In this document: piece after piece, positions 1 to 9,703 of the stretch
Numbering within the stretch: position 1 is the stretch's first letter
How the letters are laid out: each line of letters begins with the position of its first letter
Source of the DNA: Paenarthrobacter nicotinovorans
Lineage (GTDB): Bacteria > Actinomycetota > Actinomycetes > Actinomycetales > Micrococcaceae
DNA length: 64,000 bases
Assembly: GCF_021919345.1 (NCBI RefSeq)
Contig: NZ_CP089293.1
Coordinates: forward strand, 2,914,001 to 2,978,000
Reading direction: 5' to 3'
Made by a program: the position numbers and the translations under genes
The notes under the pieces: generated by a model
Database searches by the model: none
Told to the model about the DNA's origin: nothing
The model's input: only the letters and a program-made list of their open reading frames with translations

Positions 1-19
1 CAGTGTCTGGGTTTGAGAC

Positions 20-1105
20 CTAGGATGAGGGGCGGTTTCCGCGCCCGCCCAGGGCACGCGTGACGTCGCCCGCCTTCTTCAAGGTTGCACGCAATTCCTT
101 GGGCAGCGAGAAGAGGAGGTCTTCCTCTGCCGTGACAACTTCCTGGACTTCGCCATAACCATAGTCCGCGAGCAGTCGCAGGACGTCCTGCACCAGGACT
201 TCAGGAACGGAGGCCCCGGAGGTCACGCCTACGGTAGCCACGCCTTCGAACCAGGATTCGTCCACTTCGTTCGCGAAGTCGACGCGATATGAACTCTTGG
301 CTCCGTATTCGAGAGCAACTTCAACCAGGCGTACTGAGTTGGAGGAGTTTGCTGAACCCACAACGATCACCAGGTCGGCCTGCGGAGCGATCTTCTTGAT
401 GGCTACCTGGCGGTTGGTGGTGGCGTAGCAGATATCGTCGCTGGGCGGATCCTGCAACGTCGGGAAGCGGTCCTTCAGCAGACGGACCGTTTCCATGGTC
501 TCGTCCACACTCAGCGTGGTCTGCGAAAGCCAGATGGTCTTCTCTGGGTCGCGGACGGTGACCTTGTCTACCTCGTGGGGGCCGTTGATGATCTGGATGT
601 GCTCGGGAGCTTCGCCGGCCGTACCTTCGACTTCCTCGTGGCCCTCGTGGCCGATGAGCAGGATGTCGTAGTCTTCCTTGGCGAAGCGCACAGCCTCTTT
701 ATGGACTTTGGTGACCAAGGGGCAGGTGGCATCGATGGTGCGCAGGCCACGGTCCTCAGCCGACTGGACAACAGCGGGGGAAACGCCGTGTGCCGAGAAG
801 ATCACCAAGGCGCCCTCGGGAACTTCGTCAGTTTCCTCCACGAAAATGGCACCCTGTTCTTCCAGGGAGCTGACCACATGGACATTGTGGACGATCTGCT
901 TCCGGACATAGACAGGCGGCCCGTAGTGCTCCAGGGCCTTCTCAACAGCGATGACAGCCCTGTCGACACCGGCACAGTAGCCGCGCGGAGCTGCCAGCAG
1001 GACCTTCTTGGGACCCGTCACGGGAGCCGCTGCCTGAACCTCTTCCGGAGATCGCCGTCTGCGGGGCACCGTTGGCATCGGGATGGAAACTGCTGTGCTG
1101 GTCAT
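20..1105 (-). CDS. ispH: 4-hydroxy-3-methylbut-2-enyl diphosphate reductase IspH (LytB)
   Basis: Last enzyme of the MEP isoprenoid pathway: it reduces HMBPP to IPP and DMAPP with a [4Fe-4S] cluster in the cytosol. The three cluster cysteines are visible in RGYCAGV (about residue 44), [11 protein letters not shown] (about 128) and ICYATTN (about 226). The active-site segments AHG and [11 protein letters not shown] are also present. The length of 361 aa is slightly above the usual 310-330 because of a disordered 30-residue N-terminal extension, so a start nearer the conserved region is possible. It is transcribed away from xseA, with a membrane-protein gene directly upstream on the same strand. 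Confidence 0.97.
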   Translation of the reverse strand: MTSTAVSIPMPTVPRRRRSPEEVQAAAPVTGPKKVLLAAPRGYCAGVDRAVIAVEKALEHYGPPVYVRKQIVHNVHVVSSLEEQGAIFVEETDEVPEGALVIFSAHGVSPAVVQSAEDRGLRTIDATCPLVTKVHKEAVRFAKEDYDILLIGHEGHEEVEGTAGEAPEHIQIINGPHEVDKVTVRDPEKTIWLSQTTLSVDETMETVRLLKDRFPTLQDPPSDDICYATTNRQVAIKKIAPQADLVIVVGSANSSNSVRLVEVALEYGAKSSYRVDFANEVDESWFEGVATVGVTSGASVPEVLVQDVLRLLADYGYGEVQEVVTAEEDLLFSLPKELRATLKKAGDVTRALGGRGNRPSS

Positions 1106-1129
1106 GCCTCCATGCTACCGGCCCGGCCT

Positions 1130-2035
1130 TTAGCTCAGGGCAGAACGTGACCGTTGTCGCCCTGAGACCACAGCTGCTATGACGCCCACCACAAGGACAA
1201 CGCCGGAGACGACCGCTGCAATCACAACCCACTGCCCGAAGCCGGCGCGGGCCGCAGTGAGGAACTCATCCTTGAACAGCTCCGCCACACCGTTGGCGCT
1301 GTCGAGGTTCCCCACCACTCCCCCGGCAAGATCAGCCCCGGCAGTCCAAAGGGCTGCAAGGGCGAGCCCGCCAAGTCCGAGGAACACCAGAACCAGGGAA
1401 CGGCGTCGAGAGGCAACGAGCGCCAGAAGGGCCGAAACTACAGCGCCAAGGGCCGCCACCCACCACAAGGGAGCGAACGTCGCGACCCGCTCGACGAGTT
1501 GTCGGTGGGAAGGCTGCCCCAGCGACACCAGGCTCTCGGCCGGAACATCAATGCGAATAGTGGTGGCCTCGGCGAAGTGGTCGCGAACAAGCCTGACCAT
1601 GGGACCGATGTCAAGGACAAGTGCGGTACTGCCACGGGCTTCCTCGGCTTGGTCCACTGTGCCGAAGTTGAGTTTGTGGCTGTTCCTGACAGTGTCCTCC
1701 CAGGCCTTCGGATAGTCGCTCCACGACTGCATGCCCGAGGCAGCTTTCCGCAGGGCATCGGCGGCCAGCGACTGAATGGGATCGGGGAGATCCACTGAGG
1801 ACTCAAAGGTCCCTACAGCGGCCGCAGCCAGCCTGCCCTGGAATCCGGGGTCATTTCCCAGGGATCCGGCGATACGGACAAACCCTTCTTCCTTGACGAT
1901 GTTCTGGTCCACCCACGCGGTGGGAACGGCGACGGCCGTGAGGAGCACGGCGAGGACCACTCCAACTGCTGAGACAAAAGTACGCAAGGTCATCCTTGGG
2001 GTTGGGGGCAGTGCCACCATCCTAGGTCTGTCCAC
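1130..2035 (-). CDS. Hypothetical membrane protein, four predicted TM segments
   Basis: I do not recognise a characterised family. The protein has one N-terminal TM segment (AVGVVLAVLLTAVAVPTAWV), a soluble, probably extracytoplasmic region of about 160 residues, and three TM segments near the C-terminus (WWVAALGAVVSALLALVA, LVFLGLGGLALAALW, WVVIAAVVSGVVLVVGVIAAVV). It lies 24 bp upstream of ispH on the same strand, so the two may be co-transcribed. The GTG start at 2035 is not certain. ATGs at 2020 and 1993 are also in frame, and the TM segment begins just after the latter. It is divergent from xseA. Confidence 0.75.
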   Translation of the reverse strand: MDRPRMVALPPTPRMTLRTFVSAVGVVLAVLLTAVAVPTAWVDQNIVKEEGFVRIAGSLGNDPGFQGRLAAAAVGTFESSVDLPDPIQSLAADALRKAASGMQSWSDYPKAWEDTVRNSHKLNFGTVDQAEEARGSTALVLDIGPMVRLVRDHFAEATTIRIDVPAESLVSLGQPSHRQLVERVATFAPLWWVAALGAVVSALLALVASRRRSLVLVFLGLGGLALAALWTAGADLAGGVVGNLDSANGVAELFKDEFLTAARAGFGQWVVIAAVVSGVVLVVGVIAAVVSGRQRSRSALS

Positions 2036-2174
2036 ATGATAGGAAAAATGTCGGAGCCGGCGGTAAAGCTATGGATAGAGTTGGAAGGCGGCCGGCATCC
2101 AAGGACGCACCCCTGAATGAGGACGACAAGAATGCAGCCACAACCGCAGCGACCGGGACAGGCACGGATCAGCC

Positions 2175-3452
2175 ATGTCCGCTGAAGCGACGCCGGAATC
2201 AACCCTTCCCGGGACCGCTGCCGAAACCAGCCCGGACAATCCCTGGCCTCTGCAACTGCTGTCCCGGAAACTCAAAGCCCACATCGAGCGTGCACCGGCG
2301 GCGTGGATCGAGGGCCAGGTCATTGAAATGAACCGCAGGGGCGGCAACGCCTTCCTCACTCTCCGCGACGTCGACGCCGAGATTTCCCTGCCGGCCTCCG
2401 TATGGTCCACCGTGCTGGACCGGCAAAAAATTCCGTTGGAGCGCGGTTCACGGGTGGTGGCGCTGGTGAAGGCGGACTTCTGGGTCAAAACCGGGCGCCT
2501 GAACATGTCGGTCAAGGACATCAGACCGGTAGGCCTCGGTGACTTGCTCGCGAGAATTGAAAGGCTGCGCCAAGCCTTGGCAGCTGAAGGCCTGTTTGCC
2601 GATTCCCGGAAGAGGAAGCTGCCGCTGCTCCCCCACCGCATTGGCCTGATCACCGGCAGGGACTCGGACGCCAAGAAAGATGTCATGCGTAATGCCGCCC
2701 TGCGGTGGCCCGCAGTGGAGTTCGATGTCAGGGAGGTGGCCGTCCAGGGCAACACCGCTGTTTCCCAGATCATTACCGCTTTGAAGAAACTTGATGCCGA
2801 TCCCCAGGTGGACGTCATCGTACTGGCCCGTGGTGGCGGCGCATTGGAAGACCTCCTGCCGTTCAGCAACGAGGACCTTATTCGCGCGGTCTCGGCGGCA
2901 AGCACCCCGGTGGTCAGCGCCATCGGCCATGAAGCCGACAGGCCAATCCTCGACGATGTTGCGGACCTCCGCGCTTCCACGCCCACGGATGCCGCCAAGA
3001 GGATCGTTCCGGACGTCGCAGAAGAACTGGCCATGGTCCGGCAAGCGAGGGAGCACCTGCGCCGCGGCATCAGCCGCATGGTGGACCGCGAAATGGACAG
3101 GCTTCATTCCCTGAAATCACGCCCCGTCCTTGCCTCCCCGGCAACCATGGTGGACGCCCGCGCCGAGGATATCCATCGGCTGCAGCGCAGAACACATTCA
3201 GCGGTCAGCACGGCCGTTGTGAGGGCACTGGACCAAGTGCATCACCTGCGGGCCCAGGTCCGGGCACTGTCACCCCAGAAAACCTTGGACCGCGGTTACG
3301 CCGTTGTCCAGCTCGTTGGAGAGGACCAGGCAGGGCACCATGTGGTCAGCACTCCCGATGAGGCTCCGGACGGGACTGCACTCGCCATTCGGGTAGCCCA
3401 CGGACGATTCAAGGCCGTCTCCGCCGGCCATGGGGAAATCCTGGAGCCCTGA
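2175..3452 (+). CDS. xseA: Exodeoxyribonuclease VII large subunit
   Basis: Catalytic subunit of ExoVII, which degrades single-stranded DNA to oligonucleotides in repair and mismatch correction. The N-terminal OB-fold is at about residues 22-115 ([20 protein letters not shown]). The catalytic domain follows, with the conserved segments [32 protein letters not shown] (about 215) and ISAIGHE-like [29 protein letters not shown] basic helical region leads to a C-terminal [10 protein letters not shown]. The 425 aa length is typical. xseB follows after 37 bp, forming the usual operon. Confidence 0.96.
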   Translation: MSAEATPESTLPGTAAETSPDNPWPLQLLSRKLKAHIERAPAAWIEGQVIEMNRRGGNAFLTLRDVDAEISLPASVWSTVLDRQKIPLERGSRVVALVKADFWVKTGRLNMSVKDIRPVGLGDLLARIERLRQALAAEGLFADSRKRKLPLLPHRIGLITGRDSDAKKDVMRNAALRWPAVEFDVREVAVQGNTAVSQIITALKKLDADPQVDVIVLARGGGALEDLLPFSNEDLIRAVSAASTPVVSAIGHEADRPILDDVADLRASTPTDAAKRIVPDVAEELAMVRQAREHLRRGISRMVDREMDRLHSLKSRPVLASPATMVDARAEDIHRLQRRTHSAVSTAVVRALDQVHHLRAQVRALSPQKTLDRGYAVVQLVGEDQAGHHVVSTPDEAPDGTALAIRVAHGRFKAVSAGHGEILEP

Positions 3453-3489
3453 TTTCCCCACAGCCCTGCAAACCCACGCAAAGGACATC

Positions 3490-3747
3490 ATGACCGACAA
3501 CAATCCATCAGCTCCCGGGACCGATCCCCTGGACTCACTGAGCTACGAAGAAGCCCGCGAACAACTGGTCGCCGTCGTCAGTCGGCTCGAGGCCGGAGGG
3601 GCCAGCCTCGAAGAGTCCCTGGCCCTCTGGGAACGCGGCGAGGCCCTCGCAAAACGCTGCGAGGACTGGCTGGAAGGCGCCCGCAAGCGCCTGGCTACCG
3701 CCCGCGACGCAGGGAACGACGCCGGAGCTGCCGCCGGCTCCGACTGA
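3490..3747 (+). CDS. xseB: Exodeoxyribonuclease VII small subunit
   Basis: Small helical subunit of ExoVII; several copies bind each XseA along its coiled coil. The 85-aa product contains the family core [18 protein letters not shown] and [23 protein letters not shown] chose the ATG at 3490 because the reading frame from 3430 would add 20 residues that overlap the end of xseA and do not resemble the family. With this start the length agrees with typical XseB (70-90 aa). The gene converges on ppk2 with only 20 bp between stop codons and no obvious terminator there. Confidence 0.93.
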   Translation: MTDNNPSAPGTDPLDSLSYEEAREQLVAVVSRLEAGGASLEESLALWERGEALAKRCEDWLEGARKRLATARDAGNDAGAAAGSD

Positions 3748-3767
3748 CGCCAGCAGGAACGGAAGCC

Positions 3768-4622
3768 CTAGGAGGCTGCCACCAGAGCGCGTTCGGCGGC
3801 GACGTCGAAGTCGGCCTTGGGCCAGTCCAGCCCCAGGCCTCCGAGGGCGTCCAGCAGCAGCTGTTGAACAGCGATCCTGGCGTACCACTTCTTGTTTGCC
3901 GGCACGACGTGCCAGGGAGCAACTTCCGTTGAGGTCTTCTCAAAAGCGATGTCGTAGGCCGCCATGTAGTCGTCCCAGTAGGCGCGCTCGGCGAGGTCGC
4001 CCCGGCTGTACTTCCAGTGTTTGGCGGGATCGTCAAGCCGGGCGATGAGACGCTCTTTCTGTTCGTCCTTGCTGATGTTCAGCATGACCTTGACGATAGT
4101 GGTGCCCTGCTCTGCAAGGCGTGCCTCAAAATCGTTGATTGCCGCATACCGCCGCTCCAGTTCCTCGCCATCCGCCCAGGCATGAACGCGGTGGATCAAG
4201 ACGTCCTCGTAATGCGAACGGTCGAAAACGCCAACCATGCCCGCAGCAGGTGCCTGCTTCTCAATCCGCCACAGGAAGTCGTGGGACTTTTCCTCTTCCG
4301 TGGGTGCCTTAAAAGCGGCCAGGTGTACGCCCTGTGGGTCCATGGCGCCCACCACATGGCTCACAATCCCGCCCTTGCCCGCAGTATCCATGGCCTGCAG
4401 GATCAGCAGGAGCCGTTTGGAGCTGCCGAACTTGCCCTCGGCGAAGAGTTGCTCTTGCAGCCCGGCCAACCGGTCGTCCTGGGCGGCGAGCAGCGCCTTT
4501 CCGTCAGCCTTGGCCCCCGGGTAGCCGGGAGTGGATTGGGGGTCAACGCCAGCCAGCGAAAAGCCCGGGCCAACCTTCAGAACTTCGGCCGGACTCTTGG
4601 CGAACTCAACTCCAGCAGCCAT
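3768..4622 (-). CDS. ppk2: Polyphosphate kinase 2 family protein (polyP:nucleotide phosphotransferase)
   Basis: PPK2 enzymes transfer phosphate between inorganic polyphosphate and nucleotides in the cytosol. The Walker A motif is QAMDTAGKGG near residue 80, and the Walker B-like GVFDRSHYEDVL and the basic lid region (HWKYSRGDLAERAYWDDY) follow in order. The 284-aa length fits a one-domain PPK2 of the PPK2-related type. The start at 4622 (MAAGVEFAKSP) is preferred to a longer frame from 4721, which would run into the end of alaA with unrelated sequence. Whether ADP, AMP or another acceptor is used cannot be read from the sequence. Confidence 0.92.
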   Translation of the reverse strand: MAAGVEFAKSPAEVLKVGPGFSLAGVDPQSTPGYPGAKADGKALLAAQDDRLAGLQEQLFAEGKFGSSKRLLLILQAMDTAGKGGIVSHVVGAMDPQGVHLAAFKAPTEEEKSHDFLWRIEKQAPAAGMVGVFDRSHYEDVLIHRVHAWADGEELERRYAAINDFEARLAEQGTTIVKVMLNISKDEQKERLIARLDDPAKHWKYSRGDLAERAYWDDYMAAYDIAFEKTSTEVAPWHVVPANKKWYARIAVQQLLLDALGGLGLDWPKADFDVAAERALVAAS

Positions 4623-4643
4623 GTGGCGGTACCCTTCTGTCCG

Positions 4644-4664
4644 GCCGCGCCCCGATGGCGCGGC
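4644..4664 (-). terminator. Possible terminator between alaA and ppk2
   Basis: A perfect 8-bp inverted repeat (GCCGCGCC, 5-nt loop, GGCGCGGC) lies 14 bp beyond the alaA stop and before the ppk2 start. It lacks a clear T-tract, so it may be only a weak terminator or an RNA structure in a read-through transcript. Confidence 0.45.
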
Positions 4665-4677
4665 TATGCACCTCAGG

Positions 4678-5898
4678 CTAGTTGCCCGGGTACCTCGACA
4701 GGAAGTCCGCCATGCGGCCAATCGCTTCTTCGATGTCCTTGACGTTGGGCAAGGTCACCATCCGGAAGTGGTCCGGACGAACCCAATTGAAGGCACGCCC
4801 GTGGGAAACCAGGATCTTTTGTTCCTTCAGGAGGTCAAGGACAAACTTTTCGTCGTCCCTGATGTGGTACACCTCAGGATCCAGTTTCGGGAACAGGTAC
4901 AAGGCACCCCGGGCCTGCTGGGTGCTGACTCCCGGGATGGCATTGAGGAGGTCGTAGGCTTTGTTGCGCTGTTCCAGCAGCCTGCCGCCGGGCAGGATGA
5001 GGTCGTTGATGCTCTGGTAGCCGCCCAGCGCAGTCTGGATGGCGTGTTGCGCAGGGACGTTGGCACACAGGCGCATGTTGGCCAGGAGGTTGATGCCTTC
5101 GAGGTAATCCGCAGCGTCCTTCTTCGGCCCGGAAATAGCCATCCACCCGGCACGGTAACCGCACACACGGTAGGCCTTTGACAGGCCGCTGAACGTCAGG
5201 CACAGGACGTCGTCACCGGTCAGTCCAGCCAAATTCACATGCACGGCGTCTTCGTACAAGATCTTTTCGTAGATCTCATCGGCGAAAAGCACCAGGCCGT
5301 GCTTCTCCGCCACGGCCACAATCTTCTTGAGCGTCTCCTCCGGGTAAACGGCACCCGTGGGGTTGTTCGGGTTGATCACCACGATTCCCTTGGTCCGTGG
5401 AGTGATCTTCGATTCGAGATCGTCGAGATCGGGCTGCCAGCCGGACTCCTCATCGCAGAGATAGTGCACCGGGCGGCCACCGGCCAGTGCAACCGAGGCC
5501 GTCCACAGCGGGTAGTCCGGGGTGGGGATCAGAACCTCGTCGCCGTCCTCAAGCAAAGCCATGAGGGACATGGTGATGAGTTCACTGACTCCGTTGCCCA
5601 GGTAAATGTCGTCGACGTGGATGTTTTGGATGCCACGGGTCTGGTAGTACTGCGATACCGCTGTCCGGGCCGAGAAGATACCGCGGGAATCGCTGTAGCC
5701 CTGGGCGTTCGGGAGGTGGCGGATCATGTCCACCAAGATGGCGTCAGGCGCTTCAAAACCAAACGGGGCCGGGTTTCCGATGTTCAGTTTGAGGATTCTG
5801 TGACCCTCCGCCTCCATCTGCTGGGCGGCCTGAAGAATCGGTCCACGGATGTCGTAGAGGACATTATGAAGCTTGGTGGACTGCTTGAATTTCGCCAT
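4678..5898 (-). CDS. alaA: Alanine aminotransferase AlaA-type (class I/II, PLP)
   Basis: PLP enzyme that converts pyruvate and glutamate to alanine and 2-oxoglutarate. The sequence follows E. coli AlaA closely along its length: YDIRGP at the N-terminus, LKLNIGNPAPFGFEAPD, PDYPLWTA, INPNNPTGAVY, ADEIYEKILYED, and LTFSGLSKAYRVCGYRAGWM with the PLP lysine in SKAY. The NVPAQHAIQTALGGYQSI segment is also family-specific. The 406-aa length is as expected. It stands between the OpuC operon terminator and ppk2. It could also be annotated as a generic aspartate aminotransferase, but the family match favours AlaA. Confidence 0.93.
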   Translation of the reverse strand: MAKFKQSTKLHNVLYDIRGPILQAAQQMEAEGHRILKLNIGNPAPFGFEAPDAILVDMIRHLPNAQGYSDSRGIFSARTAVSQYYQTRGIQNIHVDDIYLGNGVSELITMSLMALLEDGDEVLIPTPDYPLWTASVALAGGRPVHYLCDEESGWQPDLDDLESKITPRTKGIVVINPNNPTGAVYPEETLKKIVAVAEKHGLVLFADEIYEKILYEDAVHVNLAGLTGDDVLCLTFSGLSKAYRVCGYRAGWMAISGPKKDAADYLEGINLLANMRLCANVPAQHAIQTALGGYQSINDLILPGGRLLEQRNKAYDLLNAIPGVSTQQARGALYLFPKLDPEVYHIRDDEKFVLDLLKEQKILVSHGRAFNWVRPDHFRMVTLPNVKDIEEAIGRMADFLSRYPGN

Positions 5899-5951
5899 TC
5901 CTCAAATATGCCACACGGGTGATGCAGTTCAGCTGAGACTTAACTCACATA

Positions 5952-6000
5952 TACGACGACGGCGGTGACGGAGCCGCGAGGGTCCGTCACCGCCGTCGTA
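5952..6000 (-). terminator. Strong terminator of the OpuC-type operon
   Basis: A 17-bp perfect inverted repeat (5956-5972 against 5983-5999, loop about 10 nt) lies 19 bp past the stop of the substrate-binding protein gene. It is the only strong hairpin between that operon and alaA, which begins at 5898 on the same strand, so it should insulate the two units. The T-tract is poor. Confidence 0.75.
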
Positions 6001-6018
6001 CGCGGTTTTATGCGGATG

Positions 6019-6972
6019 CTACTTAACGATGCCCTTGTCCTTCAGCCAAGCGGCTGCGGCGTCCTTGGGTGCCTGCTTCTGGTCGCCACTGACGGCCCTG
6101 TTCAGGTTGATCAGATCGTCGGTGGTGAGGATTTTGGAGACGTTGTTGAGTGCTTCCTTGGCCTTGTCCGTCATCTTTGCCTTGTTGTAGAGCGGCAGGA
6201 CCTGCTGGGCCTTGAAGTTGTTCTTGGGATCTTCAAGAACAACGAGGTCGTTGTCAACGATGGACGGCGTGGTGGTGTAGATGTCGGCCACCTGGACCTT
6301 GTCTTCCAGCAATGCCTGCAGGGTCAGGTTGCCGCCGCCGTCACTGAACGGCTGCAGGCCCTTGAGTTCGCAGTTGTAGTTCTTCTTCAGACCGGGGAAA
6401 CCGTACGAGCGGGTCTCGAACGTGGCCGGGGCAGCCATGGTGAAGTCCTTGCACACCTTGGCCAGGTCCTCGATGGACTTCAGCTGGTACTTCTCGGCCG
6501 TCGCCTTGGTAACTACCATCGCGTCCTTATCCTCGGCTTTGGAAGCCTCCAGGACACCCAGGCCCTCGGGAAGCTTGCCGGGGAGCGCCTTGTAGACATC
6601 ATCGGCCGAGACCTCCGCGGCCTCTGTGTCGACGAAGGAAAGGAGGTTCCCGGAGTAGTCAGGAACGAGGTCAATGGACCCGTCCTGCACGGCCTTGAAG
6701 TAGATCTCGCGCGAACCGATGTTCGGCTTGGACGTAGCCGTGAGGCCTGCGGCATTGAGGGCGCCGACATAGATCTCGGCAATGACCTGGCTCTCGGGGA
6801 AGTCAGCGGAGCCCACTACCAGGGAGCCTCCGGCAGAGCCACTGGGCGCCGCCGAGGAAGGGGTGGCCAAGGGGCTGCCACCGCAGGCGCTCAAGGCGAG
6901 GGCCACACCCACACCGGCTGCGAGGCCGCCAAGACCACGGCGTGTAAGGGTCATTGGGACGGGGTTCTTCAT
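6019..6972 (-). CDS. opuCC: Glycine betaine/choline-type ABC substrate-binding lipoprotein (OpuCC-like)
   Basis: Extracytoplasmic binding protein of a compatible-solute importer. The N-terminus carries a twin-arginine-like TRRGLGG stretch, a hydrophobic segment and the lipobox LSAC, so it is a lipid-anchored protein with Cys at about residue 30. The mature part has QuaT/OpuAC-fold features: VGSADFPESQVIAEIYVGALNAAG, DYSGNLLSF, YTTTPSIVDNDLVVLEDPK. The 317-aa length is normal. It is the last gene of the operon; its start overlaps the stop of the permease gene in an ATGA. The family binds betaine, choline, carnitine or similar; the exact ligand is not readable. Confidence 0.88.
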   Translation of the reverse strand: MKNPVPMTLTRRGLGGLAAGVGVALALSACGGSPLATPSSAAPSGSAGGSLVVGSADFPESQVIAEIYVGALNAAGLTATSKPNIGSREIYFKAVQDGSIDLVPDYSGNLLSFVDTEAAEVSADDVYKALPGKLPEGLGVLEASKAEDKDAMVVTKATAEKYQLKSIEDLAKVCKDFTMAAPATFETRSYGFPGLKKNYNCELKGLQPFSDGGGNLTLQALLEDKVQVADIYTTTPSIVDNDLVVLEDPKNNFKAQQVLPLYNKAKMTDKAKEALNNVSKILTTDDLINLNRAVSGDQKQAPKDAAAAWLKDKGIVK

Positions 6973-7718
6973 GGTGTACCTCCTTGAACGGCAGCCCCGG
7001 CTGGCGCCGTGGCTGTGAGATCTTCGGCCGCCTTGTGGCTGCCTTTTGCTTTTGAGTCGAGGGTCAGTCCCGGTGAGAGGACAAGCCGTTGCACACCGGC
7101 GAGGATCAGGTCCACGGCGATCGCAAGTCCGGCGATAAGCAACGAGCCGCCCAGCATCCTGGGGAAGTCCTGAAGGACAAGGCCGTCGAACAGGTACCGG
7201 CCCAGCCCTCCCAGCGGCAGATAGGCAACCACGGAAACAGTGGCAATGACCTGCAACACCGCGGTGCGGATACCGCCGAACATCACCTGCAGTCCGTTGG
7301 GCAATTCCACTCGGAACAGGATTTGCAGTTCGGTCATGCCCACGGCCCTCGCAGCGTCAACGACGTTGGCGTCAACACTGGAAATACCGGCATAGGTACC
7401 TGCCAGGAGTGGCGGCACGGTGAGGATCACCAGCGCCCAGACCGGCGGCATCAGGCCGCTGCCGGCGAGTAAGGCGAACAGGACCAGCAATCCGAGGGTA
7501 GGCAACGCCCGGAGCGCGCCGGCCACAGCGACAGCCACAACCCGGCCACGTCCCGTGTGCCCGATGAAGAGGCCCACCGGGATAGCGATCACGGCCGCAA
7601 TGAGCAACACCAGGGCGCTGTACTGCAGATGTTCGAAGAGCCGGGTGGGAATCCCGCCGGTTCCGGTCCAGTGCTTGGGGTCGAGCAGCCAGGCAATGGT
7701 TTCAGCGAAAATATTCAT
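6969..7718 (-). CDS. opuCD: Compatible-solute ABC transporter permease (OpuCD-like)
   Basis: Integral membrane subunit with about five or six TM helices. The EAA-type cytoplasmic loop is in VDAARAVGMTELQILFRVELPNGLQVMFGGIRTAVLQVIATV, the site that docks to the ATPase. The 249 residues fit BPD_transp_1 permeases of the OpuC/OsmU type. Both ends overlap neighbours in ATGA motifs (7715-7718 and 6969-6972), which implies translational coupling. Which of the two permeases corresponds to CB or CD is by analogy only. Confidence 0.88.
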   Translation of the reverse strand: MNIFAETIAWLLDPKHWTGTGGIPTRLFEHLQYSALVLLIAAVIAIPVGLFIGHTGRGRVVAVAVAGALRALPTLGLLVLFALLAGSGLMPPVWALVILTVPPLLAGTYAGISSVDANVVDAARAVGMTELQILFRVELPNGLQVMFGGIRTAVLQVIATVSVVAYLPLGGLGRYLFDGLVLQDFPRMLGGSLLIAGLAIAVDLILAGVQRLVLSPGLTLDSKAKGSHKAAEDLTATAPAGAAVQGGTP

Positions 7719-8455
7719 CCGGACGCCCCCGTATCGGGCCGAAGGCTTGCACGCGGCAGGCCAGGACCGGACTTGGGTTCAGTGATCAAGGTGGTGGCGT
7801 CAGCTCCCGAAGACTTGCCACCTGCCGCACGGGTCCAAGGCGTCAGGAGTCGTTCCAACACCACAAGAACAGCATCCATCAGCAAGGCCAGGACCAGGAT
7901 GGCAAGGATTCCCACCACCACTTCAGTGATGAAGGTCCGCTGCAGTCCGTCGGTGAAGAGGAATCCAAGGTTCCCTACGCCCAGCAATGCCGCAACGCTG
8001 ACCAGGGAAATATTGCTGACCGACACCACGCGAAGACCGGCGAACATGACCGGGAGGGACAACGGGAGGTCTACCTGGAAGAAACGGGCCATGGGTTTGA
8101 AGCCCATGGCAACGGCGGCGTTCCGGAGATCGTCGTCCACCGAGTCGAACGCATCCATCGCTGCGCGGACCAGCAAGGCCACGGCATAGATGGTCAGCGC
8201 CACCACCACATTCAGGGGGTCCAGAATCCTGGTCCCCAGAATGGTGGGCAAGATGATGAACAGGGCAAGCGAAGGAATGGTGTAAAGCAGTGACGTAGCA
8301 GTAGCCACCACCGAACGGAGTGTGCTGTTCCGCCGGGCCAGCTGGGCCAAGGGAATGGAAATCAGCAGTCCAAGGACCATCGGAATGATCGCGAGAACCA
8401 GGTGCTGGCCGGCCAGGCCCAGGACCATGCCGCTGTTGGCAAGGAACCACTCCAT
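7715..8455 (-). CDS. opuCB: Compatible-solute ABC transporter permease (OpuCB-like)
   Basis: Second permease of the operon, 246 aa, with several TM helices and the EAA loop DDLRNAAVAMGFKPMARFFQVDLPLSLPVMFAGLRV. SVSNISLVSVAALLGVGNLGFLFTDGLQ matches the conserved C-terminal half of OpuC permeases. The start codon shares one base with the stop of the ATPase gene (TGATG), again a coupling arrangement. It should form a heterodimer with the permease downstream. Confidence 0.88.
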   Translation of the reverse strand: MEWFLANSGMVLGLAGQHLVLAIIPMVLGLLISIPLAQLARRNSTLRSVVATATSLLYTIPSLALFIILPTILGTRILDPLNVVVALTIYAVALLVRAAMDAFDSVDDDLRNAAVAMGFKPMARFFQVDLPLSLPVMFAGLRVVSVSNISLVSVAALLGVGNLGFLFTDGLQRTFITEVVVGILAILVLALLMDAVLVVLERLLTPWTRAAGGKSSGADATTLITEPKSGPGLPRASLRPDTGASG

Positions 8456-9549
8456 CAGGTGGCGTCCTCCCTGTGGTGCCGGACTTCCTCGATCAAGGCC
8501 AGGACCTCCGGCGCCTTCAGGACTCCGGCAACCCGGCCGTCGTCGTCTACCGCCACGCCAAGACCCGACGGTGACGACAACGCCGCATCCAGGGCGCGAC
8601 GCAGCGTGTCCCCCTTGCGGAAGAGCGATCCGCCGGGGATCAGGCCGGCGCCGTCACGCGGCGAGGACCACCCCAGCGGACGGGTGTCGTCGTCGACCAC
8701 GAGCGCCCATTCCCCCGAGCGACGCCCGGCACTGTGGCCGTCGTTGGCGCTGACCATGGTCACCGGGTGCAGGGTCACGGCGTCCGCGGCGTTGAAGGCG
8801 AGGTGCCGGAAACCGCGGTCGCGGCCCACGAAGGAGGCAACGAAGTCGTTTGCCGGTGCCCTGAGGATTTCCTCCGGCGCGGCGTACTGGGCCAGCTTGC
8901 CACCGACGGCGAACACCGCAACTTTGTCGCCGAGCACGGTGGCTTCGTCGATGTCATGCGTGACGAACACGATGGTCTTGGCGAGTTCACGTTGCAGGCG
9001 CAGCAACTCCTGCTGGAGTTCGTCGCGCACCACAGGATCCACTGCGCTGAACGGTTCGTCCATGAGCAGGACAGGCGGATCAGCAGCGAGCGCCCGGGCA
9101 ACCCCGACACGCTGCTGCTGCCCACCTGAGAGTTGGCTCGGGTAACGCTTCCCGAGAACCGATGCCAGGCCGACGACGTCAAGCAGTTCCGCCGCGCGTT
9201 TCCGCGCCGCTGCCTTGGATACGCCATTAAGCCGCGGGACGGTGGCGATGTTGTCCAGCACGGAGCGGTGCGGCAAGAGGCCCGACGACTGCATGACGTA
9301 ACCCATGGAGCGGCGCAGCTTTGCCGCCGGAACCTGGGACACATCCTCACCGGCCACGGTGATGGTCCCGCTGGTGGGCTCCACCATGCGGTTGATCATT
9401 CGCAGGGACGTGGTTTTGCCGCAGCCCGAGGGCCCCACGAACACGGTAATGGCACCTTTGTCGATGGACATGGTGAGATCGTCCACCGCCGGTTGCCCGC
9501 CCTGGTATCGCTTGGTGACGCTCTGGAACTCAATCATGGCTTCGGCCAT
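8455..9549 (-). CDS. opuCA: Compatible-solute ABC transporter ATPase with C-terminal regulatory region (OpuCA-like)
   Basis: ATP-binding subunit. Walker A is GPSGCGKTT (about residue 39), the signature is LSGGQQQR, Walker B is VLLMDEPFSAVD, and the switch histidine is in FVTHDIDEA. After about residue 240 there is a tail with CBS-like features (LFRKGDTLRRALDAALSSPSGLGVAVDDDGRVAGVLK). In OpuA/OpuC ATPases CBS domains sense ionic strength or regulatory nucleotides. It is the first gene of the four-gene operon. The ATG at 9549 is chosen; one at 9537 is also possible. The 154-bp gap upstream, relatively AT-rich at 9585-9640, must hold the promoter. Confidence 0.9.
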   Translation of the reverse strand: MAEAMIEFQSVTKRYQGGQPAVDDLTMSIDKGAITVFVGPSGCGKTTSLRMINRMVEPTSGTITVAGEDVSQVPAAKLRRSMGYVMQSSGLLPHRSVLDNIATVPRLNGVSKAAARKRAAELLDVVGLASVLGKRYPSQLSGGQQQRVGVARALAADPPVLLMDEPFSAVDPVVRDELQQELLRLQRELAKTIVFVTHDIDEATVLGDKVAVFAVGGKLAQYAAPEEILRAPANDFVASFVGRDRGFRHLAFNAADAVTLHPVTMVSANDGHSAGRRSGEWALVVDDDTRPLGWSSPRDGAGLIPGGSLFRKGDTLRRALDAALSSPSGLGVAVDDDGRVAGVLKAPEVLALIEEVRHHREDAT

Positions 9550-9703
9550 ACCCGGGCTTACCTATCTGTGGTCGAGAACATCGGTAGAGCCTGATGATCA
9601 TATGCACTCTTATTACTTGGCTGCAAAGCAATCTTCACCCAGCGTAGCCAGCACCACCGACGATGTCAGCGGCGGCACGATTTCCGTAATCAATCGGCAA
9701 TGT